From: CAWEEP01 sp963808125
GTDB taxonomy: Bacteria > Chloroflexota > Dormibacteria > Aeolococcales > Aeolococcaceae
DNA length: 39,624 nucleotides
Direction: 5' to 3'
Assembly: GCA_963808125.1 (NCBI GenBank)
Contig: CAWEEP010000043.1
Coordinates: forward strand, 1-39,624
In this document: piece after piece, positions 7,311 through 14,787 of the stretch
Position numbering within the stretch: the stretch's first letter is position 1
Layout of the letters: every line of letters starts with the position of its first letter
The notes under the pieces: model-generated
What the model saw: only the letters and a program-made list of their open reading frames with translations
What the model was told of the DNA's origin: nothing
Databases searched by the model: none
Made by a program: the position numbers and the translations under genes

Positions 7311-10073
7311 GTGCCATGCCCAGCCCCGATCCCTCGACGGCGCGCCACCCTGACCCTCCTGCTCATCGACGGCCATGCTCTCGTCTACCGGGCCTTCTTC
7401 GCCATGCCGGCGCTGACCAACAGCCGGGGCGAGCTGACCAACGCCGCCTTCGGCTTCACCTCGATGCTGCTCAAGGCCTTCACCGACCAGCAGCCCGCCT
7501 ACGCGGTCTCCGGCCGCGTTCGACCTGCCGGGGCCGACCTTCCGCCACCAGGAGATGCCCCAGTACAAGGCGCAGCGGCCGGAGATGCCCGAGCTGCTCC
7601 GGCCCCAGATCGGCTGGGCACGCGAGATCGTCCTGGCACTTGGGCATCCCGGTGGTGGAGGTCCCCGGCTTCGAAGCGGACGACGTCATCGGCTCGCTTG
7701 GCGTGCGCGCGGTCGCTGCCGGGCTGGACGTGGTCATCGTCACCGGCGACATCGACGCCCTCCAGCTGGTCAACCCCCGGGTCCGCGTCTTCATCAACCG
7801 CCGCGGCATCAGCGACACGACGGTGTACGACGTCGACGCGGTGGTCGAGCGGTTCGGCTTCGAGCCGCCCTTGGTCGTCGACTACAAGGCGCTGCAGGGC
7901 GACGCCAGCGACAACATCCCCGGCGTCCCCGGGGTCGGCGCCAAGACCGCCGCCTCCCTCATCCAGGAGTACGGCGCCCTCGAGGCCATCCTCGACGCCG
8001 CCCCCAGCATGAAGCCGAGCCGGGTGCAGCGCTCCCTCATCGACTCCGCTGACCGGCCCGCCTCAGCAAGCGGATGGCGACCATACAGACCGACCTCGAC
8101 GTCCCCCTCGACATGGAGCGCGCCCGGGCCGGTGGCTACGACGAGGGTGCGGTGCACACGCTGTTCGACCGGCTGGAGTTCCGCTCCCTGCTGCCCCGCC
8201 TCGGTGTGGCCTTCGGATACGCCGCCGCGCCCCTGACCGGCGAGCCGGGCCAGGCGGAGCTGCGCTTCGACGCAGCGCCGACGGCCGCGACCGAGGTGAC
8301 CGTGGCCCGCTCAGAGGCCCAGATCAGAGAGTTGCTGGAATCGCTCCGTGCCGCGGGCAGGTTCGCCCTGCGCACGGTCACCGCCGGCCCGCCGCTGGCC
8401 GGCCGTCTCCTCGGGGCGGTCGTGGCCCCGCAGGGAGGCGCCGGGACCTGGTGGGTGCCCCTGCCGGAGCGGCGCGCGGAGATCGAGTCCGTCCTCGCCG
8501 ACGCGGACCTCATCGTCGACGGCTACGACCTCAAGCGCGAGAGGCTCGCCTGGGGCGACCGGTTGGGGGCGCGCCTCGGCTTCGACGTCATGCTCGGCGC
8601 CTACGTGGACAATCCGAGGGCCCGGGTGCTGTCGCTGACCGGCCTCGCCGAGGATCTCTGCGGGCGGCGTCTCGACCCCGAGGAGACGCTGCTCGGCTCC
8701 GGCCGCCAGAAGCGCACTCTGGAGGAGGTGGGGGAGGCCGAGCTCGCCGCCTACTACGGGGAATGGATCGCGCTGGTCGAGCCAGTGCGCGCGGTGCTGT
8801 CCCGCCAGCTCGCCAAGTGGGGGCTCCTTCACCTCCACGACGATCTGGAGCTGCCGCTGGTGCCGATCCTCGCTCGGATGGAGCGCATCGGGATCCTCGT
8901 CGACCGCGACATGCTCGCCGCCATCTCCGCCGAGATGGACGGGCGCATCGCCGAGCTGGAGGGCGAGGTCCACGCCGCCGCCGGGCATGCCTTCAACCTG
9001 GGCAGCACCCAACAGCTGGCCGCCGTCCTCTACGACGAGTTGGGCCTCGACGCCGGGCGAAAGACCAAGACTGGCCGCAGCACCGACGCCGACGCACTGG
9101 AGGCCCTGCGCGAGGAGCATACGGTGGTGGCCGCGGTGCTCGAGTGGCGCCAGATCACCAAGCTCAAGGGGACGTACGTCGACGCCCTGCCGCTCCTCTG
9201 CGACGCGCAGGGCCGCATCCACACCAGTTTCAACCAGGCCGTGGCCGCCACCGGCCGCCTCTCCTCGGCGGACCCCAACCTGCAGAACGTGCCCATCAGG
9301 ACGCAGCTGGGGACAGCGCATACGCCGTTCCTTCGTCGCCGGTCCAGGCCAGGTGCTGGTCTCCGCCGACTACTCGCAGATCGAGCTGCGCGTGCTCGCC
9401 CATGTCACCGGGGAACAGGCGCTGATCGACGCTTTCGCCCGTGGCGAGGACATCCATCGCCGCACCGCCGCGCAGGTCTACGGCATCGACCCTGCCACGG
9501 TGACACCGGATATGCGGCGGGTCGCCAAGGTCGTCAACTTCGGGGTCGTGTACGGGCTGAGCGACTTCGGCCTGGCGCGGGACACGGGCATGTCCCGCGA
9601 GGATGCGTCGGCCTTCATCACCGCCTACTTCGACAGCTACCCGGCCGTCACCGAGTGGCTGGAGCGCACCCGAATGCACGCCCGGGAATACGGCTGGGTG
9701 GCCACCTTCACCGGGCCGCCGCCGCCACCTCCCCGACGTGCGCGCCGCCAACCGCATGCTCCGCCAGGCCGCCGAGCGGATGGCTGTCAACATGCCCATC
9801 CAGGGGGGCGCCGCCGACATCATGAAGCAGGCCATGATCGACTGCGACCAGGCGCTGCGCGAGAGCGGCTCGAGCGGCCAGGTGCTGCTCCAGGTGCACG
9901 ACGAGCTGGTCGTCGAGGTGCCCAGGGAGGACGTTCCCTCCCTGGTGCCCCTGGTCCGCCGGACGATGTCAGGCGCCGCCACCCTCGTCGTGCCGCTGGT
10001 CGTCGACGTCAAGGTCGGTGACAACTGGCAGGAGATGACGCCGATGCCCGAGGAGGCGGCGGTCACCCGGTGA
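7311..10073 (+). CDS. polA: DNA polymerase I (at least five frameshifts)
   Basis: The joined protein is a family A polymerase of roughly 915 residues. The 5' nuclease domain opens with LLLIDGHALVYRAFF and includes FEADDVIGSLG, TGDIDALQLV and DYKALQGDASDNIPGVPGVG. The polymerase domain has FNQAVAATGRLSSADPNLQN, motif A DYSQIELRVLAH (about 9368), motif B RRVAKVVNFGVVYG (about 9516-9560) and motif C QVHDELVVEV (about 9891-9920). The middle region lacks the DxE of an active 3'-5' exonuclease, so proofreading is probably absent as in Taq polymerase. Frame changes lie near 7510, 7640 (extra T in CTTGGGC), 8056 (lost G/C), 9320 and 9718. Function in replication primer removal and repair follows from the family. 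The start is uncertain: GTG 7311 in frame or ATG 7316. Confidence 0.93.
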
Positions 10074-10101
10074 CAGGGCGACGCCGGGGCACATCCGCGT
10101 C

Positions 10102-10137
10102 GGGGGGACCGTTGCCGGACAGCTCCACCGTCCCCCC
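10102..10137 (+). terminator. GC-rich hairpin after polA
   Basis: GGGGGGAC at 10102-10109 pairs perfectly with GTCCCCCC at 10130-10137, enclosing a 20-nt loop. It lies 28 bp after the polA stop and before mutM. There is no T-run after it, so intrinsic termination would be of the U-less type reported in high-GC bacteria; this is tentative. Confidence 0.4.
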
Positions 10138-10220
10138 CTCGTGTGCGGTGCGATCGCATCTCGCGCCTGACCAAGCCCCGATCTCGGAGGCGTGTCCCAC
10201 CGGCGCCGGGCGGCGCTGTC

Positions 10221-11045
10221 ATGCCTGAGCTGCCCGAGGTTGAGACGATCGTCCGTGACCTGCGCGGCGAGCTGGCCGGCCGGCACTTCGTCTCCGCCTG
10301 GGTGAGCCGTCCCGGCGTTCTGCGCTTCCCCGACGACGGCGCGTTCACCCGCGCCCTCCCCGGCCGCCGCGTCGATGCCGTCGACCGTCGGGGCAAGTAC
10401 ATCCTCTGCCGGCTGGGCATCGACGACGTGCTCGTCGTGCACCTGGGCATGACCGGCCACCTGCGTGTCGTCGAGCCCGGCGCCGCCGTCGTGCCGCACA
10501 CGCACCTGCGGGCGGCGCTGGACGACGGGCGCGAGCTGCGCTTCGACGACGCCCGCCGTTTCGGCCGCCTCCTCCTCGGTCCCTGGTCGCTGCTCCGAGA
10601 CCTGCACTTGGTCCCGCGTCTCGGCGTCGAGCCGCTCTCCGACGCCTTCACTCCCGCTGCACTCGCCACCTCGCTGCGGCGAACCACGCGGCAGTTGAAG
10701 CCGGCCCTGCTCGACCAGTCCGTGGTCGCCGGCCTGGGCAGCATCTACATCGACGAGGCCTGTCACCGGGCGGGTGTCCGTCCCACGCGCCGCTGCCACC
10801 GCCTGACCCGGCGGGAACGCCTCGCCCTGCACGGCGCCATCCGCACCGTGCTGGGCAGGGCGGTGGCGAACCGGGGGACGACCATCGACGACTACCGCGA
10901 CCTCTGGAACGCCCGGGGCTCCAACCAGGAGGAACTGCGCGTGTACGGCAGGGGAGGGGAACCCTGCCTCACCTGCGGGACCACGCTGCGCCGCGTGGTG
11001 CTGGGAGGTCGCTCCTCCGTCTACTGTCCCGCCTGCCAGCGCTGA
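10221..11045 (+). CDS. mutM: Formamidopyrimidine-DNA glycosylase
   Basis: The start is ATG 10221 because processed Fpg must begin MPELPEVET; the proline after the initiator Met is the catalytic nucleophile and the following Glu is also required. The frame of 274 residues is intact. Conserved blocks include RRGKYILCRL (Lys for the lyase step), HLGMTGHLRV, LRFDDARRFG, ALLDQSVVAGLGSIYIDEA (helix-two-turn-helix) and RGSNQEELRVYGRGG. The C-terminal zinc finger is CLTC-x16-CPAC. The enzyme removes 8-oxoguanine and formamidopyrimidines from DNA. It follows polA by about 150 bp on the same strand, forming a base-excision repair neighbourhood. Confidence 0.95.
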   Translation: MPELPEVETIVRDLRGELAGRHFVSAWVSRPGVLRFPDDGAFTRALPGRRVDAVDRRGKYILCRLGIDDVLVVHLGMTGHLRVVEPGAAVVPHTHLRAALDDGRELRFDDARRFGRLLLGPWSLLRDLHLVPRLGVEPLSDAFTPAALATSLRRTTRQLKPALLDQSVVAGLGSIYIDEACHRAGVRPTRRCHRLTRRERLALHGAIRTVLGRAVANRGTTIDDYRDLWNARGSNQEELRVYGRGGEPCLTCGTTLRRVVLGGRSSVYCPACQR

Positions 11046-11089
11046 GGGCGGTCGCGGTCCGGCTTGGTGAGGGTCATGGTTGGAGCCGC

Positions 11090-12025
11090 ATGTACCCATT
11101 CGAACGCTTCAGCGAGGGCGCCCAGAAGGTCCTGACCCTGGCTCAGGAGGAGGCGGAGCGCTCGCATCATTCGTACATCGGCACCGAGCACATCCTGCTC
11201 GGCCTCCTGCGGGAGGAGGACGGGACCGCCGCCAGGATCCTGAACGGTCTCAGGGTCGATCTCGGGGCGGTGCGCAGCATCATCGAGTCGCTCCTCGGCG
11301 CCAACGAGCAGATCGTCATCCAGCAGATCATCCCCACCCAGCGGGTCAAGACGGTCATCGAGCTTGCCTTCGAGGAGGCCCGCCGGATGGGCGTCACCTC
11401 CGTGGGCAGCGAGCACCTGCCGCTGGCCCTGCTCATCGAGGGAGAGGGCATTGCCGCCCACGTGCTTTGGGACCTGGGCGCCGGCCTCGACCGGGTGCGA
11501 GAGGCGCTCGGCCTGGTCAGCCCGCCGGACGAAGGGTCGGCTCGGGAGCGGCCTCCCGGCCTGTCGCGGCGCGGACCGGTTGGCGGGTCCGCCCGTTTCG
11601 GGCACACGGTCACCGCCCGCTTCGGCAGGTGGGTCGAGAGCGGTTCCCTCCCTCTTCAGGCGTCACCGGGCCAGGAGGACACCTCCCTGGCCGCGTCGCG
11701 GCTCGCCGCGGAGCAGCACACCGCCGTCGGCATCGAGCACCTCCTCCTCGCCACGCTCGACGCCGATCCCCTCGTCGGCCGGATGCTGGTGGCGCTGGGG
11801 GTTTCCGAGGCACAGATCGCGGAGGCCCGGCACATCGCCACGCCGCCCGCCGCACTGATCGATCAGCGTCGGGCGTACGCGGAGAGAGCGGCGGAGGTGG
11901 CTCGCACGCAGGGGTGGCCCCGGGTCACCCGCTCGGACCTGGGCCCCGCCGCGGCCACCGACATGCCCGACGTCGACGAGGTTCTCCGCCTGCACGATGA
12001 GCTCGAGGCGGCGGAGAAGCGGTGA
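11090..12025 (+). CDS. Stand-alone Clp N-domain (ClpC N-like) protein without ATPase
   Basis: The intact 311-residue frame starts MYPFERFSEGAQKVLTLAQE with ATG 11090 behind GGAG. Residues 1-145 are a canonical double Clp repeat as in ClpC/ClpA: IGTEHILLGLLREEDGTAA in repeat 1 and IELAFEEARRMGVTSVGSEH in repeat 2. After a Gly/Pro/Arg-rich linker (about 150-190) a third repeat appears: LAAEQHTAVGIEHLLLATLD, then GRMLVALGVSEAQI. No Walker A or B motif is present, so this is not a ClpC unfoldase. Known single-domain relatives (ClpC-N or ClpS-like adaptors, ClpT) act as accessory or adaptor factors of Clp proteases; a similar role here is inference. It lies 45 bp after mutM. Confidence 0.8.
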   Translation: MYPFERFSEGAQKVLTLAQEEAERSHHSYIGTEHILLGLLREEDGTAARILNGLRVDLGAVRSIIESLLGANEQIVIQQIIPTQRVKTVIELAFEEARRMGVTSVGSEHLPLALLIEGEGIAAHVLWDLGAGLDRVREALGLVSPPDEGSARERPPGLSRRGPVGGSARFGHTVTARFGRWVESGSLPLQASPGQEDTSLAASRLAAEQHTAVGIEHLLLATLDADPLVGRMLVALGVSEAQIAEARHIATPPAALIDQRRAYAERAAEVARTQGWPRVTRSDLGPAAATDMPDVDEVLRLHDELEAAEKR

Positions 12026-12140
12026 CGCGCCGGCGAGGACGCCGGAAGTGACCGCGGGGGTGACCCGGCGTAGGCGGGTTCGCACCGGATCGGTCCCCGG
12101 CGACAGGCGCGATGTCTGGCGTCACCCAGGCCGCGCCGCC

Positions 12141-12314
12141 TCAGACCCACGGTCCGGGTGCCTCCGATTGGTGGGGCGAGCGCCTGGGGGAGTAGCGGCC
12201 GCCGGTGCAGGCATCGAGGGCGAGGCAGACGATCAGCGCAATCAGCCAGCCATTCCACGTCGACAGGTGCGGTAGTCCGGCGATCAGCCAGGCGATCAGC
12301 CACAGGAAGCTCAT
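12141..12314 (-). CDS. Small membrane protein (57 aa), unknown function
   Basis: An ATG at 12312-12314 opens a 57-codon frame ending TGA at 12141-12143. It reads MSFLWLIAWLIAGLPHLSTW, then NGWLIALIVCLALDACTGGR, and ends with a polar tail. Two short hydrophobic segments (residues 2-14 and 22-34) could form a helical hairpin. Upstream, TAGCCT followed by TGCGCC precedes the ATG, the same leaderless arrangement as several other genes here, which supports it being real. No family is recognised. Confidence 0.5.
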   Translation of the reverse strand: MSFLWLIAWLIAGLPHLSTWNGWLIALIVCLALDACTGGRYSPRRSPHQSEAPGPWV

Positions 12315-12320
12315 GGCGCA

Positions 12321-12326
12321 AGGCTA
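12321..12326 (-). promoter_or_regulatory. Putative -10 element for the small membrane protein
   Basis: TAGCCT on the minus strand, six bases before ATG, no Shine-Dalgarno. It is the main evidence that the 57-codon frame is expressed. Confidence 0.4.
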
Positions 12327-12439
12327 GGGGACGCCGAGCGCCCGGGCCACCCGGGCAGCCCACGAATCCGTCCGGGGGTACACCCTACCCCCTCAATGAC
12401 GCCGGAAGGACCGCCGGCATCCGGACGGCTTGCGTGGTC

Positions 12440-12574
12440 CCGGTGGAGCCTGCCGCCATCAGCGCCCCAGTCTCCGGCGAAGGTTGTGATGAGCTCTCGC
12501 AGCAGGCCGGCGTCAGCCGCCTCCACCGGCTTGCGGAACCAGGTCAGGGCATCTACGCTGGGTGTGGCCACCAT
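12440..12574 (-). pseudogene. IS256-family (mutator type) transposase N-terminal remnant
   Basis: The minus strand from ATG 12574 reads VDALTWFRKPVEAADAGLLR then ELITTFAGDWGAD. IS256-type transposases of actinobacteria start with a very similar 'DALTWFRK.IE.AD.DLLRELV.TF' segment. Identity stops after about 40 residues, and the DDE catalytic core is absent, so this is a decayed fragment. It lies just downstream of the hipA 3' end, suggesting that this patch has been visited by mobile DNA. The surrounding 12315-12701 shows nothing else that I can support. Confidence 0.6.
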
Positions 12575-12701
12575 CAGTTCCTCGAGGTTGGTGAAGCTTC
12601 CTCAAAGGATGGCGGTGGTCTCTCTCTTTCGGGGGCCTTCCGGCTCCTCGTACACCACGTCCCTGGACACTACCTCGGGGCGTCAGGCGCTCCACAACCT
12701 C

Positions 12702-14003
12702 TCAGCGAAGCAGCGCGCTCATCTCCAGGATGTCGCGGCCGACCTCCGCCGTGGCCGTCGAACCGACGGAGGCCTTCGTAGCGAACTCCGACCAGGAGTC
12801 GACGGCGTCGAGAACACTGCCGATGATCGCCGTCGCGTCCGGGACCTGGAAACGGTCGCCGACCGTCGCCACATCGGACCTGGAGATGTCGCGCGTCCGG
12901 CCGTTGACGGCCATCAGGTGCTGGGCGGTCCAGTGGCTCTGCGGATTGTGTGCGTGCGTGACGTCGTAGGCGGGGGCCAAGCGCCAGGCGCCACCTTGGG
13001 GCAGGAGGAAGGAGAAGTTCCGTGTGTGATCGTCGCAGTTCGCGGCCGCCACGTTGAAGACCATCCGGCGAAACACCTGGGCGTCTGCCTCCGGCCCGAG
13101 GCCAAGGCGTTTCGTGATCGCGAACAGCTGGGCGTAGTCGTGTGCCCCGATGAGTCGGAAGTCGAGCTGGGCGAGCGCGCACAGGCTCTGGGTGTGGACC
13201 TTCGTGCCGTCATCGAGGCGGTCGAAGCGCCGTGTCATGAAGTGCGCCCGGCCGCTCTCGGGGACCAGGCGGCATGCGGTCATCTCGATGCCGGCCGCCT
13301 CGGCCATCAGTGCGTAGGCGTACTCGACGCGGCCGAAGTCCGCCAACTCGCCGAGGTCGAGGTCGGCCCCGACGCCGTCGAGCTTCAACAGCCACTGCTC
13401 GAAACCGGGATCCGCAGGGAGCTGACCGGAGCGCACCTCGCCCGTCGCCGGATTCCAGGCGACGACGGCCTTCGCGCGCGCGCCGCCAGCGGAGGTCCCC
13501 ACCGCGATGAGGCGGCGAAGCGACTCGGTGATGCCGTCCTTGGAGGAGAAGGTCCCAGACACAGCGGAGCGCGCGGTGAGCACCAGTTCGGCGAGGTCGA
13601 TCGCGGTGCTCCTGCGGGGCCGCGGCCCTCGGGCAGGCCGGAACTCGAGGGCTCCAACGCCGCGCGACGCGAGGTAGGCGAGGCGGTCAAGTGGGGTGAT
13701 CGCGGTCGCCGAGACGCCCTCGGCCGCAAGGGACGCCGTGGTGAGAGCATTGCCGAAGGCGTCGGGGAGCGCGTCGGCGAGCATTGCTGGGAGCCGGTGG
13801 AAGGTGTCGGCAGGCAGTGTGGGGAACACGTGCCGTTGTCGGCTGAGCGGCATGGTCGTCGGCGCGAGCTCGATGCCGCGGGCCTGCCAGGTGGGCGCGT
13901 ACTCGAAGACGTAGTACCCGCTCGCCGGGTCGAGCGCGACGGCGCCCACGCGGTCGGCCCATGCGCGTACCTCGACGACCTCGACCGGCAGATAGGTCAT
14001 CAC
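12702..14003 (-). CDS. hipA: HipA-family serine/threonine kinase (type II toxin)
   Basis: The frame of 433 residues is intact; GTG 14001-14003 or the next codon ATG 13998-14000 can start it, both overlapping the antitoxin stop. An N-terminal HipA_N region (VEVRAWADRVGAVALD, LPDAFGNAL) precedes the kinase lobe. GTSAGGARAKAVVAW is the Gly-rich ATP-binding/autophosphorylation loop, QWLLKLDG follows, then HFMTRRFDR. The catalytic loop NCDDHTRNFSFLL and the metal motif APAYDVTHA are present, so it should be active. HipA kinases phosphorylate aminoacyl-tRNA synthetases (GltX in E. coli) or other translation targets and cause growth arrest. It is translationally coupled to hipB. Confidence 0.93.
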   Translation of the reverse strand: MMTYLPVEVVEVRAWADRVGAVALDPASGYYVFEYAPTWQARGIELAPTTMPLSRQRHVFPTLPADTFHRLPAMLADALPDAFGNALTTASLAAEGVSATAITPLDRLAYLASRGVGALEFRPARGPRPRRSTAIDLAELVLTARSAVSGTFSSKDGITESLRRLIAVGTSAGGARAKAVVAWNPATGEVRSGQLPADPGFEQWLLKLDGVGADLDLGELADFGRVEYAYALMAEAAGIEMTACRLVPESGRAHFMTRRFDRLDDGTKVHTQSLCALAQLDFRLIGAHDYAQLFAITKRLGLGPEADAQVFRRMVFNVAAANCDDHTRNFSFLLPQGGAWRLAPAYDVTHAHNPQSHWTAQHLMAVNGRTRDISRSDVATVGDRFQVPDATAIIGSVLDAVDSWSEFATKASVGSTATAEVGRDILEMSALLR

Positions 14004-14338
14004 GTCTCAGAGTTTGGCGCGACCCTGGGTCGGTACACGCGCTGGCGGGGAAGCGTTGCCGACCGTCTCGCGGAGAGCATGGCGAGCGGGCTGACGGTGA
14101 TGGTCGGGGCGAGTGCCTCCAGCCAGTCGCCACGTCCGAGCGCTCGCACGACACGGACCAGAGTCTTGAGACTGGACCCCCTGCCGGTCTCGAGGTTCTT
14201 CACAGCACCGAGGCTGACGTCGGCACGCTTGGCGAGCTCCGACTGGTCGACGTTTGCAGCGATCCGTGCGGCGCGGACCTCCGCTCCGATCACGGCCTCC
14301 CATTCGTCCGTGGTTCGTGTGACGCTCTCAAAAGCCAT
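14000..14338 (-). CDS. hipB: HipB-like Xre/Cro helix-turn-helix antitoxin
   Basis: ATG 14336-14338 follows AAAGGG at a spacing of 7, giving 112 residues; a TTG one codon earlier is rejected. The HTH spans VDQSELAKRADVSLGAVKNL followed by ETGRGSSLKTLVRVVRALG, a standard Xre domain. The C-terminal tail (about 30 residues, Arg/Pro/Ser-rich) probably contacts HipA. Its TGA overlaps the hipA start (TGATG), typical of antitoxin-toxin coupling. Antitoxins of this family bind operators with HipA to repress their own promoter, and candidate operator repeats are visible just upstream. Confidence 0.92.
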   Translation of the reverse strand: MAFESVTRTTDEWEAVIGAEVRAARIAANVDQSELAKRADVSLGAVKNLETGRGSSLKTLVRVVRALGRGDWLEALAPTITVSPLAMLSARRSATLPRQRVYRPRVAPNSET

Positions 14339-14372
14339 CAATTTGCCCTTTCAACGCCGCGAGCGTCTTAAT

Positions 14373-14458
14373 AGCTAGAAATATAGATGATGAGAGAAGT
14401 TAACGACAATAGTTGTGATTCTAGCTGCTAACGCTGGTTCATCGGTCAATATCTAGAA
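14373..14458 (-). promoter_or_regulatory. hipBA promoter with flanking inverted-repeat operators
   Basis: This AT-rich stretch contrasts sharply with the GC-rich surroundings. Read on the minus strand, TTGTCG (14404-14409) and TATATT (14380-14385) are 18 bp apart, a good -35/-10 pair. AGCTAGAA at 14373-14380 and TTCTAGCT at 14419-14426 form an exact 8-bp inverted repeat bracketing the promoter, with one arm touching the -10. A third related site TCTAGAA lies at 14452-14458. Binding of a HipB dimer or HipAB complex here would block transcription; this follows from the family model and is not shown. Confidence 0.6.
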
Positions 14459-14481
14459 TACTGGTTCTTGTGCGCCGTTGA

Positions 14482-14778
14482 ATCCGAGCGTCATGTGAGC
14501 GGCGTCACGCAGTCGCCGAGAACGTCGACCTGCCGGTGGTGGCCCGCGACGGCGACCACTCGCGCCTGTGTCTGGCCGGCCGGTTCGTTGTCGATCACGC
14601 CCCGTGTGCCGTGCTGCTGGTGGGGCCCGATGAGCCACCGGGTGTCGAGTTGATTCCACCGCCGCCCACGGGTAGACCTCCCCCGCTCAGGCCCACCCCG
14701 GTGGAGCCTGTCGTCGCGGCGCGCACGGCGGATGGCGGACCCGGGCCCCGGCCGCGCCGTCCCGGGCGCCCGGCCTAG
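14482..14778 (+). pseudogene. 3' remnant of a universal stress protein (UspA) gene
   Basis: The frame lacks a usable start and begins after a TGA at 14479-14481. It reads HAVAENVDLPVVARDGDHSR then FVVDHAPCAVLLVGPDEPPG. The C-terminus of UspA-fold proteins is an ATP-binding loop followed by 'RFVVDHAPC.VLLV', which matches closely; the next Pro-rich tail (ELIPPPPTGRPPP) is also seen in some members. The N-terminal three quarters are missing and replaced by the hipBA/AT-rich patch, so an insertion probably removed them. No function is expected. Confidence 0.5.
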
Positions 14779-14781
14779 ACT
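14776..14781 (+). promoter_or_regulatory. Putative -10 element for leaderless uvrB transcript
   Basis: TAGACT, six bases, then the uvrB GTG at 14788. No Shine-Dalgarno is present. The same TAGACT hexamer stands before the integrase gene and before the gene at 17005. Confidence 0.6.
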
Positions 14782-14787
14782 GGCTCC

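Noticed and set aside
9296..10744. 482-codon minus-strand frame opposite polA and mutM
   Set aside because: Antisense shadow of polA and mutM, whose motifs are clear on the plus strand; composition is Arg/Ser/Thr-rich.
14434..14467. Direct repeat CTGGTTC as a target-site duplication
   Set aside because: Seven bases, only 27 bp apart and not flanking a mobile element; chance is sufficient.
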